Shown here one piece after another: positions 52,699-61,994 of a DNA stretch of 64,000 bases. Made by a program: the position numbers and the translations under genes. A model generated the notes under the pieces. It did no database searches. It was not told the DNA's origin and saw only the letters and a program-made list of their open reading frames with translations. Each line of letters opens with the position of its first letter. Positions within the stretch are counted from its first letter, which is position 1. This DNA comes from Kribbella flavida DSM 17836 (GTDB taxonomy: Bacteria; Actinomycetota; Actinomycetes; Propionibacteriales; Kribbellaceae): NCBI RefSeq assembly GCF_000024345.1, contig NC_013729.1, forward strand, positions 3,348,001-3,412,000. Direction: 5' to 3'.

Positions 52699-54771
52699 TC
52701 AGCGCAGGGAGCTGATCCAGTGGGCGGCTTGTTTGGCCTGGTGGAGGCGGCGTTCATAGGTTGCGCCGACCGTGAGCAGGACGGCGCCGGCGAGGGCGAG
52801 GGTGGTCCAGCGGGGGATCAGGGGAGCGACCTCCAGCAGCTGCCAGACGGCGATCTTGGTGAGCACGGCGGCGCCCAGCACGAAGGGGGCCTGGAGGGTA
52901 CGGCGGGTGCCGATCAGGATGATCGCGACGGCGACGGCCAGCAGGATCGTGCTACGAGCAGTGTCATTGCTCGTGGCAATCAAGGTGGACGGGGCCAGGC
53001 CGAGCAGCAGGCCCGGGCCGAGGAACAGCCAGCTGGCGCGGTGACGCCAGCGGAGTACGCCGACGGTGAGCATGATCGCGGCGGGCGGGACGGTGAACCA
53101 CTCGACGGTGGTGGTGCCGGAGCCGAGCACGAAGGCGGTGCTCGCGGTGATCAGCAGGGCGGCGGCAAGCAGGAGCGCGTCGCGGCGGCGGGGTTGCAGG
53201 CCGTAGGCGATCAGCGGTGCGGTGGCGATGGTCAGGACCACGCCGGTGCCGGTCGCCGGGGAGACGGTCAGGATGACGAGTTCGGCGAGGAGCAGGGCGG
53301 AGGTGGCGGCGGCCAAGAGAGCGCGTTCCGAGGGCTTTCCGAGCGAGAGCGTGGCGGCGCCGATCGAGCAGGCGGCGACCACGGCGAGCGCGGTGGCGGC
53401 CGGCCAGGACGGGACGAGGCCGTCGGCCAGGACGAGCAGGATCGCGAGTTGGGCGCTGAGGCTGGTCGTCAGGGCCGCGGCGGTGGTGGTCAGATGCTTG
53501 CGCCGGGCGGCGAGCGGCGTGAGTGCGGCGGTCAAGGCCGCGACGAGGCTGAGCTGCTGCAGGTCCTGACGGGCGACGAGAACGAGAACGTCCGTCGTCG
53601 CGGTCGTGATGGTTGCTATGAGCAACATGCGGTGAGCGGTGCGGCCGTTCGTCCGGCCGAGCAGGGCGACGAGGGCCAGAATCGTGGCCAGGGCCGTGGT
53701 GAGCCAGCGGCCCGCGCCGGGGACCTGGGGGAGACACAGGGCGAGGGTGAAGGCGGCCGCGACGACGGAGAAATTCTGGAGGAGAACGCGGTCGAGAGAG
53801 CGGGGGAGCGCTCTCCGGTGCAGGAGAGCGATGCCCGTGGCGGTGGTGAGCAGAACGGCGGCGGTGACGGAGAGGGTTGTGGTCAGGGAGGTGTCGACGG
53901 GTGCGGTGAGCTCGGGGTTGCTCGAGGTGACGAGGGCGAGCAGGACGCGGGCGATGCCGAGCACGACGATCGCGGCGTACGTGGAGGCGGTGCAGATGGC
54001 TCCGGTGACGCGGACGAGGCGGTTCCCTCGGGTGGACCAGAACAGAGTGGTCACGAGCTGCCCGAGGAGACTGAGCAGGAAGAAGGCGAAGTCGACGCGG
54101 TCGGCGAGCAGAAGGGGGAGCGGGAGCTGTCCGATCAGGACGGTGCCGACGGCGAAGGTCTTGACGGTCGGAGTGACGCGATGCAGCAGGAGGTTGACAG
54201 CGGCAACGAGTGCTGCGGCGATCGCGGTGTAAGTGAGCGGGGCGACGGCATCGGGGGCGATCAGGCCGAGAGCGCGGATGCCGTACAGGTCGACGGCGAG
54301 CAGGCCGCAGCCGAGCACGGCGAGCGCTTCGGCAGTACCGGTCAGCTTGTGCCGCGCGGCTGGGATGGTGCCGGCCAGGGCGAGGCCGGCGAGGGTGGCC
54401 ATGATGGCGGCCTGAGCTGCGACCGGGAGACTGTCCCAGGTGACGGCGAGGAAGGTGACGCCGGCGGCCAGGAGAAGCAGCACGCCCAAGGCGAGCAGAG
54501 TTGCCTGCGGACTGAGGCGGCGGCGCGGTGGGCGGGAGAGCGTCGGCCGATGCTCAGGCGGAGGCGATAGGCGGTGCGGAGGCGGCGCGGAGGAGGCCGG
54601 TCGGGGCAGTGACCGCGATGGTGGGGCAAGGCTCGGAGGGGCAGCTGATTGGCGTGGCGGGGTGGAGGTCTGTGGCGATGACGGTTGGGGGCTGTGGGCA
54701 ACTGCACGCTCGACCGTGAGGGTGAGCGAGGCGTTGCAGGCGGGGCACTGCAGCGTGCTGGTGGGGGTCAT
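52699..54771 (-). CDS. Large polytopic membrane protein (SCO7613 C-terminal-like)
   Basis: A 690-residue protein. A short N-terminal CPAC motif (LQCPACNASLTL) and a Pro/Ser-rich linker (residues about 30-95) lead to about 18-20 predicted spans rich in Leu, Ala and Thr that fill the rest. This matches the actinobacterial SCO7613 C-terminal domain membrane family, which has no known function. ATG 54771 is used because GGAGGACC precedes it. Charged residues in loops are few, so transport activity cannot be read from the sequence. Confidence 0.75.
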   Translation of the reverse strand: MTPTSTLQCPACNASLTLTVERAVAHSPQPSSPQTSTPPRQSAAPPSLAPPSRSLPRPASSAPPPHRLSPPPEHRPTLSRPPRRRLSPQATLLALGVLLLLAAGVTFLAVTWDSLPVAAQAAIMATLAGLALAGTIPAARHKLTGTAEALAVLGCGLLAVDLYGIRALGLIAPDAVAPLTYTAIAAALVAAVNLLLHRVTPTVKTFAVGTVLIGQLPLPLLLADRVDFAFFLLSLLGQLVTTLFWSTRGNRLVRVTGAICTASTYAAIVVLGIARVLLALVTSSNPELTAPVDTSLTTTLSVTAAVLLTTATGIALLHRRALPRSLDRVLLQNFSVVAAAFTLALCLPQVPGAGRWLTTALATILALVALLGRTNGRTAHRMLLIATITTATTDVLVLVARQDLQQLSLVAALTAALTPLAARRKHLTTTAAALTTSLSAQLAILLVLADGLVPSWPAATALAVVAACSIGAATLSLGKPSERALLAAATSALLLAELVILTVSPATGTGVVLTIATAPLIAYGLQPRRRDALLLAAALLITASTAFVLGSGTTTVEWFTVPPAAIMLTVGVLRWRHRASWLFLGPGLLLGLAPSTLIATSNDTARSTILLAVAVAIILIGTRRTLQAPFVLGAAVLTKIAVWQLLEVAPLIPRWTTLALAGAVLLTVGATYERRLHQAKQAAHWISSLR

Positions 54772-54861
54772 CGGTCCTCCTGTGCCAGGGTTGACACCAC
54801 TGTGTCGGCTGGAAGATGAGGCCGCCTGAGTACGTCTACCTAACTTGTCGCGTAGGCTGCT

Positions 54862-54886
54862 GCGGTCTGTCGGTCGGCCAGACCGC
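54862..54886 (+). promoter_or_regulatory. Inverted repeat in the methyltransferase leader
   Basis: GCGGTCTG and CAGACCGC flank 9 nt, 22 nt before ATG 54908, and just after a TAGGCT -10-like box (54853-54858). It may be an operator or a hairpin in the leader that affects translation. Confidence 0.4.
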
Positions 54887-54907
54887 GAGGCGTACACGGG
54901 GAGCAGC

Positions 54908-55564
54908 ATGAAGACTGGGCAGGAGCTCGCCAGGGCTCAGCAAGATCGGTGGGAGCAGGCGTACGAGGGCAATCCGCGGCTGCACGGTGTGGAGCCGTCG
55001 GCGGCGGCGCGGTGGACGGCGCGGCTGTTCGGTGCCGCCGGCATCGACGACGTGCTGGAGCTCGGCGCGGGGCACGGACGGGACGCGCTGTACCTGGCTC
55101 GGCAGGGGTTCAGTGTGCACGCGACCGACTTCAGCGAGTCGGCGCTCGACCAGTTGCGGCTGGACGCTCAGCGGGACGGGCTCGACGACCGGGTGACGGC
55201 GGTGCTGCACGACGTGCGCGATCCGTTGCCGCCGGCGGACGGGACGGTGAACGCGGTGTACGCGAACCTGCTGATGAGCATGGCGTTCACCCGGGCCGAG
55301 TTGCGGTCGCTCGTGCAGGAGATTCGGCGGGTGCTGCGGCCGGGTGGTCTGTTCGTGTACTCGGTGTGGTCGACCGACGATGCCTGCTACGGCCGGCGGG
55401 AGGACCTCGGCGACGGGCTGTGCACGCGCGACGGGTTCGCCGGGCGGTTCTTCGACGAAGAGCTGGTGCAGGAGCTGGCCGCCCACTGGGAGCTGGGCGG
55501 CGCCGACCGGTACGCCGAAGGCCCGCGGCAGCTCTTGCGGGTCACGCAGGCCAAGCCCGCCTGA
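54908..55564 (+). CDS. Class I SAM-dependent methyltransferase
   Basis: A 218-residue Rossmann-fold methyltransferase. Motif I is VLELGAGHGRDALYLARQGF, motif II VHATDFSES, and motif IV/post-I VNAVYANLLMSMAF; RVLRPGGLFVYSVWS is the usual strand 5. It resembles TehB/UbiE-like small-molecule methyltransferases. ATG 54908 follows GGGAGCAGC. The substrate is unknown. Confidence 0.82.
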   Translation: MKTGQELARAQQDRWEQAYEGNPRLHGVEPSAAARWTARLFGAAGIDDVLELGAGHGRDALYLARQGFSVHATDFSESALDQLRLDAQRDGLDDRVTAVLHDVRDPLPPADGTVNAVYANLLMSMAFTRAELRSLVQEIRRVLRPGGLFVYSVWSTDDACYGRREDLGDGLCTRDGFAGRFFDEELVQELAAHWELGGADRYAEGPRQLLRVTQAKPA

Positions 55565-55573
55565 CCCGCCAGC

Positions 55574-55698
55574 GCCGGATCACCCGCGGCCCGGGCGCAA
55601 GGCCGAATCACCCGCGGCCCGCGCAAGCGCCGGATCACCCGCCGCCCGGGCGCAAGGCCGGATCACGCGCCGCTTGGCCCGCAACCGCCGGATCACCT
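55574..55698 (+). repeat. Imperfect 27-30-bp intergenic tandem repeat
   Basis: Units starting GCCGGATCACCCG begin at 55574, 55602, 55629, 55657 and 55687 (the last is partial). Most contain the tail CCCGGGCGCAAG. They fill the gap between the methyltransferase stop and the TldE gene end. No function is evident. Confidence 0.75.
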
Positions 55699-55711
55699 AC
55701 GCCCGACGGCG

Positions 55712-57118
55712 TCAGCTGGCCTGGCTCTGGGTGGACATGTTGAAGTCGGGCACCAGCAACGGCGGGGTCGCGGTGCGGGAGAACTCGTCGCCCCACTCCC
55801 GCGACAGCGACGGAACGGTCGCGCCGGCCGCGGTGAAGCGCGACAGCAGGTCGATCGGGCTCTCGTTGAAGCGGAAGTTGTTCACCGCCGCGGTGACCTC
55901 GCCGTTCTCGACCAGGTAGACGCCGTCGCGGGTGAGACCGGTCAGCAGCAGCGTCTGCGGGTCGACCACGCGGATGTACCACAGGCAGGTGAGCAGCAGG
56001 CCGTGGTCGAGACCGGCGACCAGGTCGTCGACCGAGCCGGTCGCGCCGTCGACGGAGAGCACGTAGTTGTCGATCATCGGCGTCGCCGCCGCAGCACCGG
56101 TGAGCTCCGCGGTGAACCGGCTGTGCATCAGGTTTTCCAGCCTGCCGCCGCGGATCCAGTCCGTCGCGGTCAGCGTGAGCCCGTTGTCGAACACGCTGGA
56201 CGCCCCGCCGGACGACCGTGCGACCGCGAACGGCAGCGTCTCCAGCCCGGGCAGGTGCGGGTCGGAGCGCAGGTTGACCGGCTGCGGCGACAACACGTCG
56301 CCGACGCGCGTGCCGCCGCCCGGCTTGGAGAACGGGCTCCGGCCGTCGGCCGCGTCCCGCCCGTCCAGCGTCCAGAACAAGTACGTCGTGAGGTCGGCGA
56401 CCGCGGCCGGCGGCAGCACCGTGGCGAGCCGGCCGGGCTCGACCGAGACCGTCCGGGTGGCCCAGCCGAGCCGCCGGGTGAGCTCCGTGTCCAGCGCGAG
56501 CGGGTCGATGTCGGTGAAGTCCCGGGTCGCCGCGCCGGCCCACGCCGACTGGCTCAGGTCGCCCGACTTGCCCGTCGCGCTGACGAAGCCGCGCGGCAGC
56601 GCCTGGCGCAGCCGCAGGCCGGCCGACGACCCGACGTACAGGGTGACGACCTCGTGGTCGGCGAAGCCGTAGAGCCAGCGGTTCTCCTGGCCGGCCCGGG
56701 TCAGGGCCTCGCCGAGCGCGGGAGCGAACTTCTCGTAGACGGTGACCGACGTCTCCTCGGGCTCCTCGTCCCAGCCGGGGCCGACAGTGCCGTCGACCAG
56801 CGGGCGGGCGTCCTCGGCGGGATCGGTGGACCGGGCCGTCGCGACCGCGGCGGCGACGATGTCGCGCAGGGTCCGGTCGGTCACCGAGGACCGGCTGACG
56901 ATGCCGACCGCGGTGCCCTCGCCGGCGCCGGCGGTGGCGATCACCGTGACGCTCGTGCCACGCATCGCGCCGTTGGTGGTCAGCGTGTTGTTGGCCCAGC
57001 GCAGGTTCGCGCTGGAGGTCTCGGCGACGATCACGACGCAGCCGTCGGCACCTTCGGCGGCCGCCAGCTCGAGGGCCTGCTCGACGGTGTCCTGCGGGGT
57101 GAGCTGAATGGCGGTCAC
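55712..57118 (-). CDS. TldE/PmbA-like metalloprotease subunit
   Basis: A 468-residue protein of the U62 family that lacks the zinc motif. [18 protein letters not shown] is the N-terminal domain and [27 protein letters not shown] the C-terminal one. TldE forms a heterodimer with TldD, and the pair degrades or trims peptides such as microcin B17 precursors. GTG 57118 overlaps the tldD stop. The peptide substrate in this organism is unknown. Confidence 0.9.
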   Translation of the reverse strand: MTAIQLTPQDTVEQALELAAAEGADGCVVIVAETSSANLRWANNTLTTNGAMRGTSVTVIATAGAGEGTAVGIVSRSSVTDRTLRDIVAAAVATARSTDPAEDARPLVDGTVGPGWDEEPEETSVTVYEKFAPALGEALTRAGQENRWLYGFADHEVVTLYVGSSAGLRLRQALPRGFVSATGKSGDLSQSAWAGAATRDFTDIDPLALDTELTRRLGWATRTVSVEPGRLATVLPPAAVADLTTYLFWTLDGRDAADGRSPFSKPGGGTRVGDVLSPQPVNLRSDPHLPGLETLPFAVARSSGGASSVFDNGLTLTATDWIRGGRLENLMHSRFTAELTGAAAATPMIDNYVLSVDGATGSVDDLVAGLDHGLLLTCLWYIRVVDPQTLLLTGLTRDGVYLVENGEVTAAVNNFRFNESPIDLLSRFTAAGATVPSLSREWGDEFSRTATPPLLVPDFNMSTQSQAS

Positions 57119-58632
57119 CGGCCGGCCTCCTGCGTGGTGTTGAGAATGTTGACGTCGCGGAACAGGGCGGACGGGCAGCCGTGGCTGACGGCGCCGGACT
57201 GCGAGGGCTGGGCCTTGCCGCAGTTGAGCGCGCCGCCGAGCAGGTACGTCTGCGGACCGCCGACCGCCTCCATCGAGCCCCAGAACTCGGTGGTGGTCGC
57301 CTGGTAGGCGACGTCGCGGACCTGGCCGTCCAGCGTGCCGTCGGTGATCTTGAAGAACCGCTGGCCGGTGAACTGGAAGTTGTACCGCTGCATGTCGATC
57401 GACCAGGACTTGTCGCCGACGATGTAGATCCCGTTGCGGACCCGGCTGAGCAGCTCCTCGGTCGAGGGACCGTTCGGCGCCGGCTGCAGGGAGACGTTGG
57501 CCATCCGCTGGATCGGGATGTGCCCGGAGGAGTCGGCGTACGCGCAGCCGTTGGAGCGGGACGTGCCGAGCACGGCCTCGTTCAGCTTCGCCATCCGGCG
57601 GTCCACCTGGTAGCCGACCAGGATGCCGTCCTTGACCAGGTCCCACTGCTGGCCGGCGACGCCCTCGTCGTCGTACCCGACCGTGGACAGCCCGTACTGC
57701 GCGGTGCGGTCGCCGGTGACGTGCATGACCGGGGAGCCGTACTTCAGCGTGCCGAGCTGGTCGATGGTCGCGAAGCTGGTGCCGGCGTAGTTCGCCTCGT
57801 AGCCGAGCGCGCGGTCCAGCTCGGTGGCGTGGCCGATCGACTCGTGGATCGTGAGCCACAGGTTCGTCGGGTCGATCACCACGTCGTACCGGCCGGGCTC
57901 GACGCTCGGCGCGGCCATCTTCTCGGCCAGCCAGCCGGGAAGCTGCGCGAGCTCGCCGTCCCAGTCCCAGCCGGTGCCGGTCAGGTACTCCCAGCCGCGA
58001 CCGGCCGGCGGCGCGCAGGTCCGCATCGTGTCGAACCGGCCGGTCTGGGCGTCCACCGAGACCGCCTGGACCGACGGGCCGACCCGGACCCGCTGCTGCG
58101 TGTACGACGTCCCTTCGGAGTTCGCGTAGAACTTGCACTCGTGCACCGAGGCGACGTGCGCGGTCACGTGGGTGACTCCGTCGGCCGCGAGCAGCCGGCG
58201 GCTGTAGTCCGCGAGCAGCGCCACCTTCTCGGCGCGCGGCACGCTCAGCGGGTCGATCTCGTACGCCGAGACCCAGCTCACGTCGTCGTACACCGGCTCG
58301 TCGGCCAGCTCGATCGGCTCGCTGTTGATCGGCCGGGAGACCTGGGCCAGGTGCACCGCCTGCTCCGCCACCCGGACCGCCTCGTCGGTGGTCAGCGCGA
58401 CCCCGGCGGCAAAACCCCAGGTGCCGTCGTGCACCACCCGGACCGCGAGGCCCAGATCCTCGTTGTCGCGGGCGTTCTCGAGCGCTCCGTCGCGCAGCGC
58501 GATCGACTCCGACCGGATCCGCTCCAGCCGGAACTCGGCGAAGGTCGCGCCGAGATCCTTGGCGCGCTGCAGGGCGGCGCCGGCCAGTTCGTGACGGGGC
58601 AGGGCGAGGAAGGTCTCATCGACGTCAGGCAC
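57115..58632 (-). CDS. tldD: TldD metalloprotease, catalytic subunit
   Basis: A 505-residue U62 peptidase. The zinc site is HESIGH (His263, Glu264, His268) in LTIHESIGHATELDRALG, and QFTGQRFFKITDGTLDGQVRDVAYQATTTEFWGSM is conserved near the C-terminus. GTG 58632 is chosen over two GTGs 6 and 30 nt upstream because the protein then starts at VPDVDETFLALP, which aligns with the start of Streptomyces homologues, and an AAGG lies 8 nt before it. No RiPP precursor gene is visible beside it. Confidence 0.92.
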   Translation of the reverse strand: MPDVDETFLALPRHELAGAALQRAKDLGATFAEFRLERIRSESIALRDGALENARDNEDLGLAVRVVHDGTWGFAAGVALTTDEAVRVAEQAVHLAQVSRPINSEPIELADEPVYDDVSWVSAYEIDPLSVPRAEKVALLADYSRRLLAADGVTHVTAHVASVHECKFYANSEGTSYTQQRVRVGPSVQAVSVDAQTGRFDTMRTCAPPAGRGWEYLTGTGWDWDGELAQLPGWLAEKMAAPSVEPGRYDVVIDPTNLWLTIHESIGHATELDRALGYEANYAGTSFATIDQLGTLKYGSPVMHVTGDRTAQYGLSTVGYDDEGVAGQQWDLVKDGILVGYQVDRRMAKLNEAVLGTSRSNGCAYADSSGHIPIQRMANVSLQPAPNGPSTEELLSRVRNGIYIVGDKSWSIDMQRYNFQFTGQRFFKITDGTLDGQVRDVAYQATTTEFWGSMEAVGGPQTYLLGGALNCGKAQPSQSGAVSHGCPSALFRDVNILNTTQEAGR

Positions 58633-58693
58633 GAGCACGACCTTAGTCCTTCTCGACGTCACGGCCCGCGCCCGTGCTGTTCCCGGTCGGTCG

Positions 58694-59362
58694 CTAGGCC
58701 GGGAAGGCCTTCCAGTGCCCTTCGGACACGACCTCGACGGTGCCGTCGGTCACCTTGAGGGCGGTCTGGTCGTCGATCGCGTACGCCGGACCTGCGATGC
58801 CGGCGGCCCACCTCTGCGCAGCGGCCATGGTGTTGCCCGGCATGAGCTCGTGGTCCAGGTGCGGGTAGATCGAGAAGTCGACGACCCCGAGCGTTCGGTC
58901 GTCCGGCGCAGAGGGCCAGCTGACGAAGTCGTCACCGATCCGCGGGGTCAGCACCATGCTGCCGGCGCTGAGCCCCACCCAGACCGTTTCGGGGAGCGAC
59001 GAGATGACCTCCGACAGCCCCGACTGCCGCATCCAGTGGCACAGGTAGGTCGCGTCGCCACCGTCCGCCAGCAGCACGTCGGCCTCTCGGACCCACGGCA
59101 CCCACCGCTGCTCGCCGATGCTGGGCAGGGCGGTGAGCTCCAGGACGCCCAAGGTCGCCCATCCCAGGCTGGTCATCAGGTGAAACGGAGGCGCGCCGGC
59201 CACGGAGTTCCGCACCGAGGCGGGCCCGAGCATCGGGTGCCCCCACTGCGCCGTGGGGATGCAGAGCGCACGGGACTCGGAGATCGGCTTGCCCAGCAGG
59301 TCGACCAGCGCAGCGCGGATGCTCTCGTTCGTCACGCCTCCGGAAGTGAGAAGGAGCTTCAC
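58694..59362 (-). CDS. Peptidase E-like (S51) serine hydrolase
   Basis: A 222-residue class I glutamine-amidotransferase-fold protein of family S51. The nucleophile is Ser132 in the elbow GLSAGSM, and GGDATYL at 101-107 lines the oxyanion site. A His in the IYPHLDHEL region may complete the triad. Peptidase E cleaves Asp-X dipeptides; several actinobacterial members have unproven roles. GTG 59362 follows GGAGGC. Confidence 0.82.
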   Translation of the reverse strand: MKLLLTSGGVTNESIRAALVDLLGKPISESRALCIPTAQWGHPMLGPASVRNSVAGAPPFHLMTSLGWATLGVLELTALPSIGEQRWVPWVREADVLLADGGDATYLCHWMRQSGLSEVISSLPETVWVGLSAGSMVLTPRIGDDFVSWPSAPDDRTLGVVDFSIYPHLDHELMPGNTMAAAQRWAAGIAGPAYAIDDQTALKVTDGTVEVVSEGHWKAFPA

Positions 59363-59508
59363 AACGCCTCCGAGTCGAGTGCGACGGACCTGTTGGACAT
59401 CTCAGACAACGACGATCAGTGACCACAGGTGTACAGCACTTGGTCTTCGGCGGCTACCTCAGGGGACGGGGTCCGATGCGCGGACGGGGCTGCGGACCGG
59501 CGCCGGGC

Positions 59509-59988
59509 CTACGGCCGGCGCGGCCTGAGCCGGATCACCGGGTACTGCCGCTCGGACTTGCTCTGGTACTTCGCGATCCGCGGTTGGGCGGCGGCGATTC
59601 GCTGCCAGGCCTGGTCGCGCTCGTCGCCTTCGAGTTGCTGCGGCGTGACCGGCACGGCGGCCTGACCGGGGAGCTCCACGGTGACCCGGTCGGGGTGTGC
59701 GGTCAGGTTGGCGTGCCAGTCAGGGTGCTGGCTGCCGCCGCCCGAGGCGACGACCAGCCAGCCGTTCTCACCTTCGGGGAACCACGCCAGCGGCGTCTCC
59801 CGCGGCTGCCCGCTGCGGCGGCCGACGGTGTTCAGGATCAGCACGTCCATACCCATGAACTGGCCCTTGCCGTTGCGGATCTTGCGGTTCATCCGCGCGT
59901 TCGTCGTGCGCTGCATCCACCGCGAGAAGGCGCCCGGCGTACCGGGTTTGCGGGGGCGGCGACCGCTCATCTGCTCGTTCTGCGTCAT
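59509..59988 (-). CDS. F420-dependent nitroreductase-family (Ddn-like) protein
   Basis: A 159-residue split-barrel protein. ILNTVGRRSGQPRETPLAWFPEGENGWLVVASGGGSQHPDWHANLTAHP is the DDN/AclJ signature, which binds deazaflavin F420. In mycobacteria Ddn reduces quinones and activates nitroimidazole prodrugs. The start ATG 59988 gives a basic N-terminal helix (RWMQRTTNARMNRKIRNGKG), which may touch the membrane. Confidence 0.85.
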   Translation of the reverse strand: MTQNEQMSGRRPRKPGTPGAFSRWMQRTTNARMNRKIRNGKGQFMGMDVLILNTVGRRSGQPRETPLAWFPEGENGWLVVASGGGSQHPDWHANLTAHPDRVTVELPGQAAVPVTPQQLEGDERDQAWQRIAAAQPRIAKYQSKSERQYPVIRLRPRRP

Positions 59989-60019
59989 CGTGCACTACCT
60001 CCGGGACGTGGTGGTCGGG

Positions 60020-60430
60020 TCAGCCGAGCTCGTTGATGCGGAGCATGGTGCCGGCGGGGTCGCGCAGCGCGCAGTCCCGGACGCCGTACGGCTGCTCGGT
60101 CGGCTCCTGGACGATCTCCGCGCCGGCGGCCTGCAGGCGTTCGAAGGTGGCGTCGAGGTCCCTGGTGGCCAGGATCAGCATCGTGTAGGTGCCCTTGGCC
60201 ATCATCTCGTCGATCATCCGGCGCTCGTCGTCGGTGATGCCCGGGTCGACCGCCGGCGGGTGCAGGACCACCGAGACGTCGGGCTGACCGGGCGGACCGA
60301 CGGTGATCCAGCGCATCCGGTCGGCGCCGACGTCCTTGCGGACTTCGAAGCCGAGAACGTCACGGTAGAAGGCCAGCGAGGCGTCGGCGTCGGTGTGCGG
60401 CAGGAAGCTGCTGTGAATGCTGAGGTCCAT
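60020..60430 (-). CDS. VOC-family (glyoxalase-like) protein
   Basis: A 136-residue protein. SIHSSFLPHTDADASLAFYRDVLGFEV opens the fold, and TYTMLILATRDLDATFERLQAAGAEIVQEPTEQPYGVRDCALRDPAGTMLRINEL is the typical second half with the Pro-x-G-x-R-x-C-x-x-R-D-P-x-G motif. ATG 60430 is chosen over a GTG two codons upstream. It is the middle gene of three small minus-strand genes. Confidence 0.85.
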   Translation of the reverse strand: MDLSIHSSFLPHTDADASLAFYRDVLGFEVRKDVGADRMRWITVGPPGQPDVSVVLHPPAVDPGITDDERRMIDEMMAKGTYTMLILATRDLDATFERLQAAGAEIVQEPTEQPYGVRDCALRDPAGTMLRINELG

Positions 60431-60497
60431 GCCCACGACGGTAGGGCCGGCGTACCGGGTGGTGCTTCTCGATTCCTGATCAGTCGGTCGGGGTCAG

Positions 60498-60986
60498 CTA
60501 GTACGACGTCGTGCCGTCGGTCAGTTCGCGCAGCGCGTCGAGGTGGCCGAGGTGGCGGGCGGTCTCCTCCACCAGGTGCAGGACGATCCAGCGCAGGGAC
60601 ACCAGCTCGAGGCCCTCCGGCGCCCAGGCTTCGAGCTCGTCGAGCTGGTGCGCGGCGACGATCTCGCGGGACCGCGCGCACTGGGCGTCGTACTCGTCGA
60701 GCAGGCGGTCGAGCGGTGTGCCGGGCGGCGCGAGCTCCAACGGGTCCTGGTAGGCCAGGTCCTGCCTGCCGAGGAAGCTGACCTCGAACCAGGCAAGCTC
60801 GGCCCAGCGCAGGTGAGCGACCAGCGTGGCAACGGTCATCCGTGGCGAGCTCGGCAGCAACGCCTGCCGGGCCTGGTCGTCGGTCAGCCCCGCGCACTTC
60901 ATCCGGACCGTCGCCCGCTGCCAGTCCAGCCACCCGCCGAGCATCGCCCGCTCGTCCGCCGTCCCCGCCGGTCGCATCCGATCCAC
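60498..60986 (-). CDS. DUF664/DinB-fold protein
   Basis: A 162-residue four-helix protein. GTADERAMLGGWLDWQRATVRMKCAGLTDDQARQALLPSSPRMTVATLVAHLRWAELAWFE is the family start, and WIVLHLVEETARHLGHLDALRELTDG is the metal-binding end (His in HLVEETARHLGH). DUF664 relatives act as thiol transferases. GTG 60986 lies 6 nt after a TACGCT box, which fits a leaderless start; ATG 60977 is the alternative. Confidence 0.83.
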   Translation of the reverse strand: MDRMRPAGTADERAMLGGWLDWQRATVRMKCAGLTDDQARQALLPSSPRMTVATLVAHLRWAELAWFEVSFLGRQDLAYQDPLELAPPGTPLDRLLDEYDAQCARSREIVAAHQLDELEAWAPEGLELVSLRWIVLHLVEETARHLGHLDALRELTDGTTSY

Positions 60987-61039
60987 CCGCCGAGCGTAGG
61001 CGAACCTGCCCGGCGATCGATGCGTCGGAGCTAGGGCGT

Positions 61040-61191
61040 GTTGATCAATTCCCTGCGTGCTGCGCGGCACCCGGCACGGCACCTCGGCGCACTGGAGCAA
61101 AGGCCACGATGGAAAAACATCGAGGCCTTCACTCCAGCACGCCGAGCCACCGCACCGGGCACCTGCTCGCGACTGCAGGGAATCAATCAAC
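61040..61191 (-). ncRNA. Long imperfect palindrome predicted to form a structured RNA
   Basis: The region forms one long hairpin with arms of about 65-75 nt and the loop TTTTTC on the minus strand. Terminal arms GTTGAT/ATCAAC and ATTCCCTGC/GCAGGGAAT pair perfectly. In six places both arms read TG on the minus strand, so a transcript would form tandem U-G/G-U wobble pairs there, while plus-strand RNA would have C-A mismatches. An internal loop of 11 and 9 nt sits a third of the way in. It lies between two minus-strand genes of DinB fold and is flanked by direct repeats CTAGGGCGTG (61031-61040 and 61197-61206). Confidence 0.65.
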
Positions 61192-61196
61192 CCGTC

Positions 61197-61994
61197 CTAG
61201 GGCGTGTGCCGCGATTCGAGAACGGTGAGGTCTCGGGTGGCGTAGCGGTGGTGGTCGATCTCTTCCCCCATGACGACGGCCAGGCACTCCGCGACAGGGC
61301 GGGGGCCTTCGGGGTAGCCGGGGGCGGGCGAGCGGTGGCAAGGGCGACCGAGGTCGGCGTCGGTGAGCGGAGTGAGCAGGTCGCGGACGAGCTTCATCCG
61401 GTCCTCGCGGGCGGCGAGGACTTCGGCGTACGGCGGGGTGGCGGTGACGTGCATGCCGAGGGCGACGGCGTCCTCGGTGGAGTAGGCGGTCTGCGGCAGG
61501 GCGAGCTGGTGGTACGGCGTCTCCTGGTCGAGGATCGTGCGGTTCACCCAGGAGTCGGTGATGAAGACCAGGTGCCGCAGGGTCTCGGTGAAGGACCACT
61601 CGTCGTCGACCCGCTCGTGCAGCAGGGACTCGGGGAGCCGTTCCGCGCGGGCTGTCGTCGCGGTCCAGAGCTGCTCGATCGTCGTCCACATCGCCCGGAA
61701 CCCTTCGGCCGAGCCGATCTCGCGCAGTTGGACCCGCTCGGGGTGACGCCGGTCGAGCTCGCTCTCGACGTACGCCGTGACGTCGACGCCGTTCACCACG
61801 AGCCGCTCGACGTAGCCCGACACGTCGACGTCGGCCAGGTAGCCGTCGACGATCTTCACGCCGCTGAGGTCACAGTCGACGAACCGCGCACCGGACAGGT
61901 CGGCGACCGTGAACCGCGCACCCCGGAACCTCTCGGTGTCGTCGTTGCGGTGGTGACCGGCCGACCAGCGATGCGGACCGAATTGAGGGCTCAT
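61197..61994 (-). CDS. DinB-family protein with N-terminal pentapeptide-like segment
   Basis: A 265-residue protein. Residues 20-55 show an A(D/N)LSGxxF-type pattern (ADLSGARFVDCDLSGVKIVDG), a short pentapeptide-repeat helix. The DinB domain follows (EGFRAMWTTIEQLWTATTARAERLPESLLHERVDDEWSFTETLRHLVFITDSWVN), with His in LRHLVF and HH in GEEIDHHRYATRDL as metal ligands. The fusion of these two domains is less common than either alone. ATG 61994 is chosen. The stop overlaps the right-hand CTAGGGCGTG repeat. Confidence 0.8.
   Translation of the reverse strand: MSPQFGPHRWSAGHHRNDDTERFRGARFTVADLSGARFVDCDLSGVKIVDGYLADVDVSGYVERLVVNGVDVTAYVESELDRRHPERVQLREIGSAEGFRAMWTTIEQLWTATTARAERLPESLLHERVDDEWSFTETLRHLVFITDSWVNRTILDQETPYHQLALPQTAYSTEDAVALGMHVTATPPYAEVLAAREDRMKLVRDLLTPLTDADLGRPCHRSPAPGYPEGPRPVAECLAVVMGEEIDHHRYATRDLTVLESRHTP

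Noticed and set aside
52267..54570. 767-codon plus-strand frame rich in Gly, Glu and Asp
   Set aside because: It is antisense to the polytopic membrane protein. The repetitive composition comes from the Leu/Ala/Thr codons of that gene.
61031..61206. Insertion-sequence remnant
   Set aside because: The flanking direct repeats and inverted ends could suggest a mobile element, but there is no transposase frame, the right repeat includes the stop codon of a gene, and the wobble pattern points to RNA function. It is kept as an alternative in the finding.
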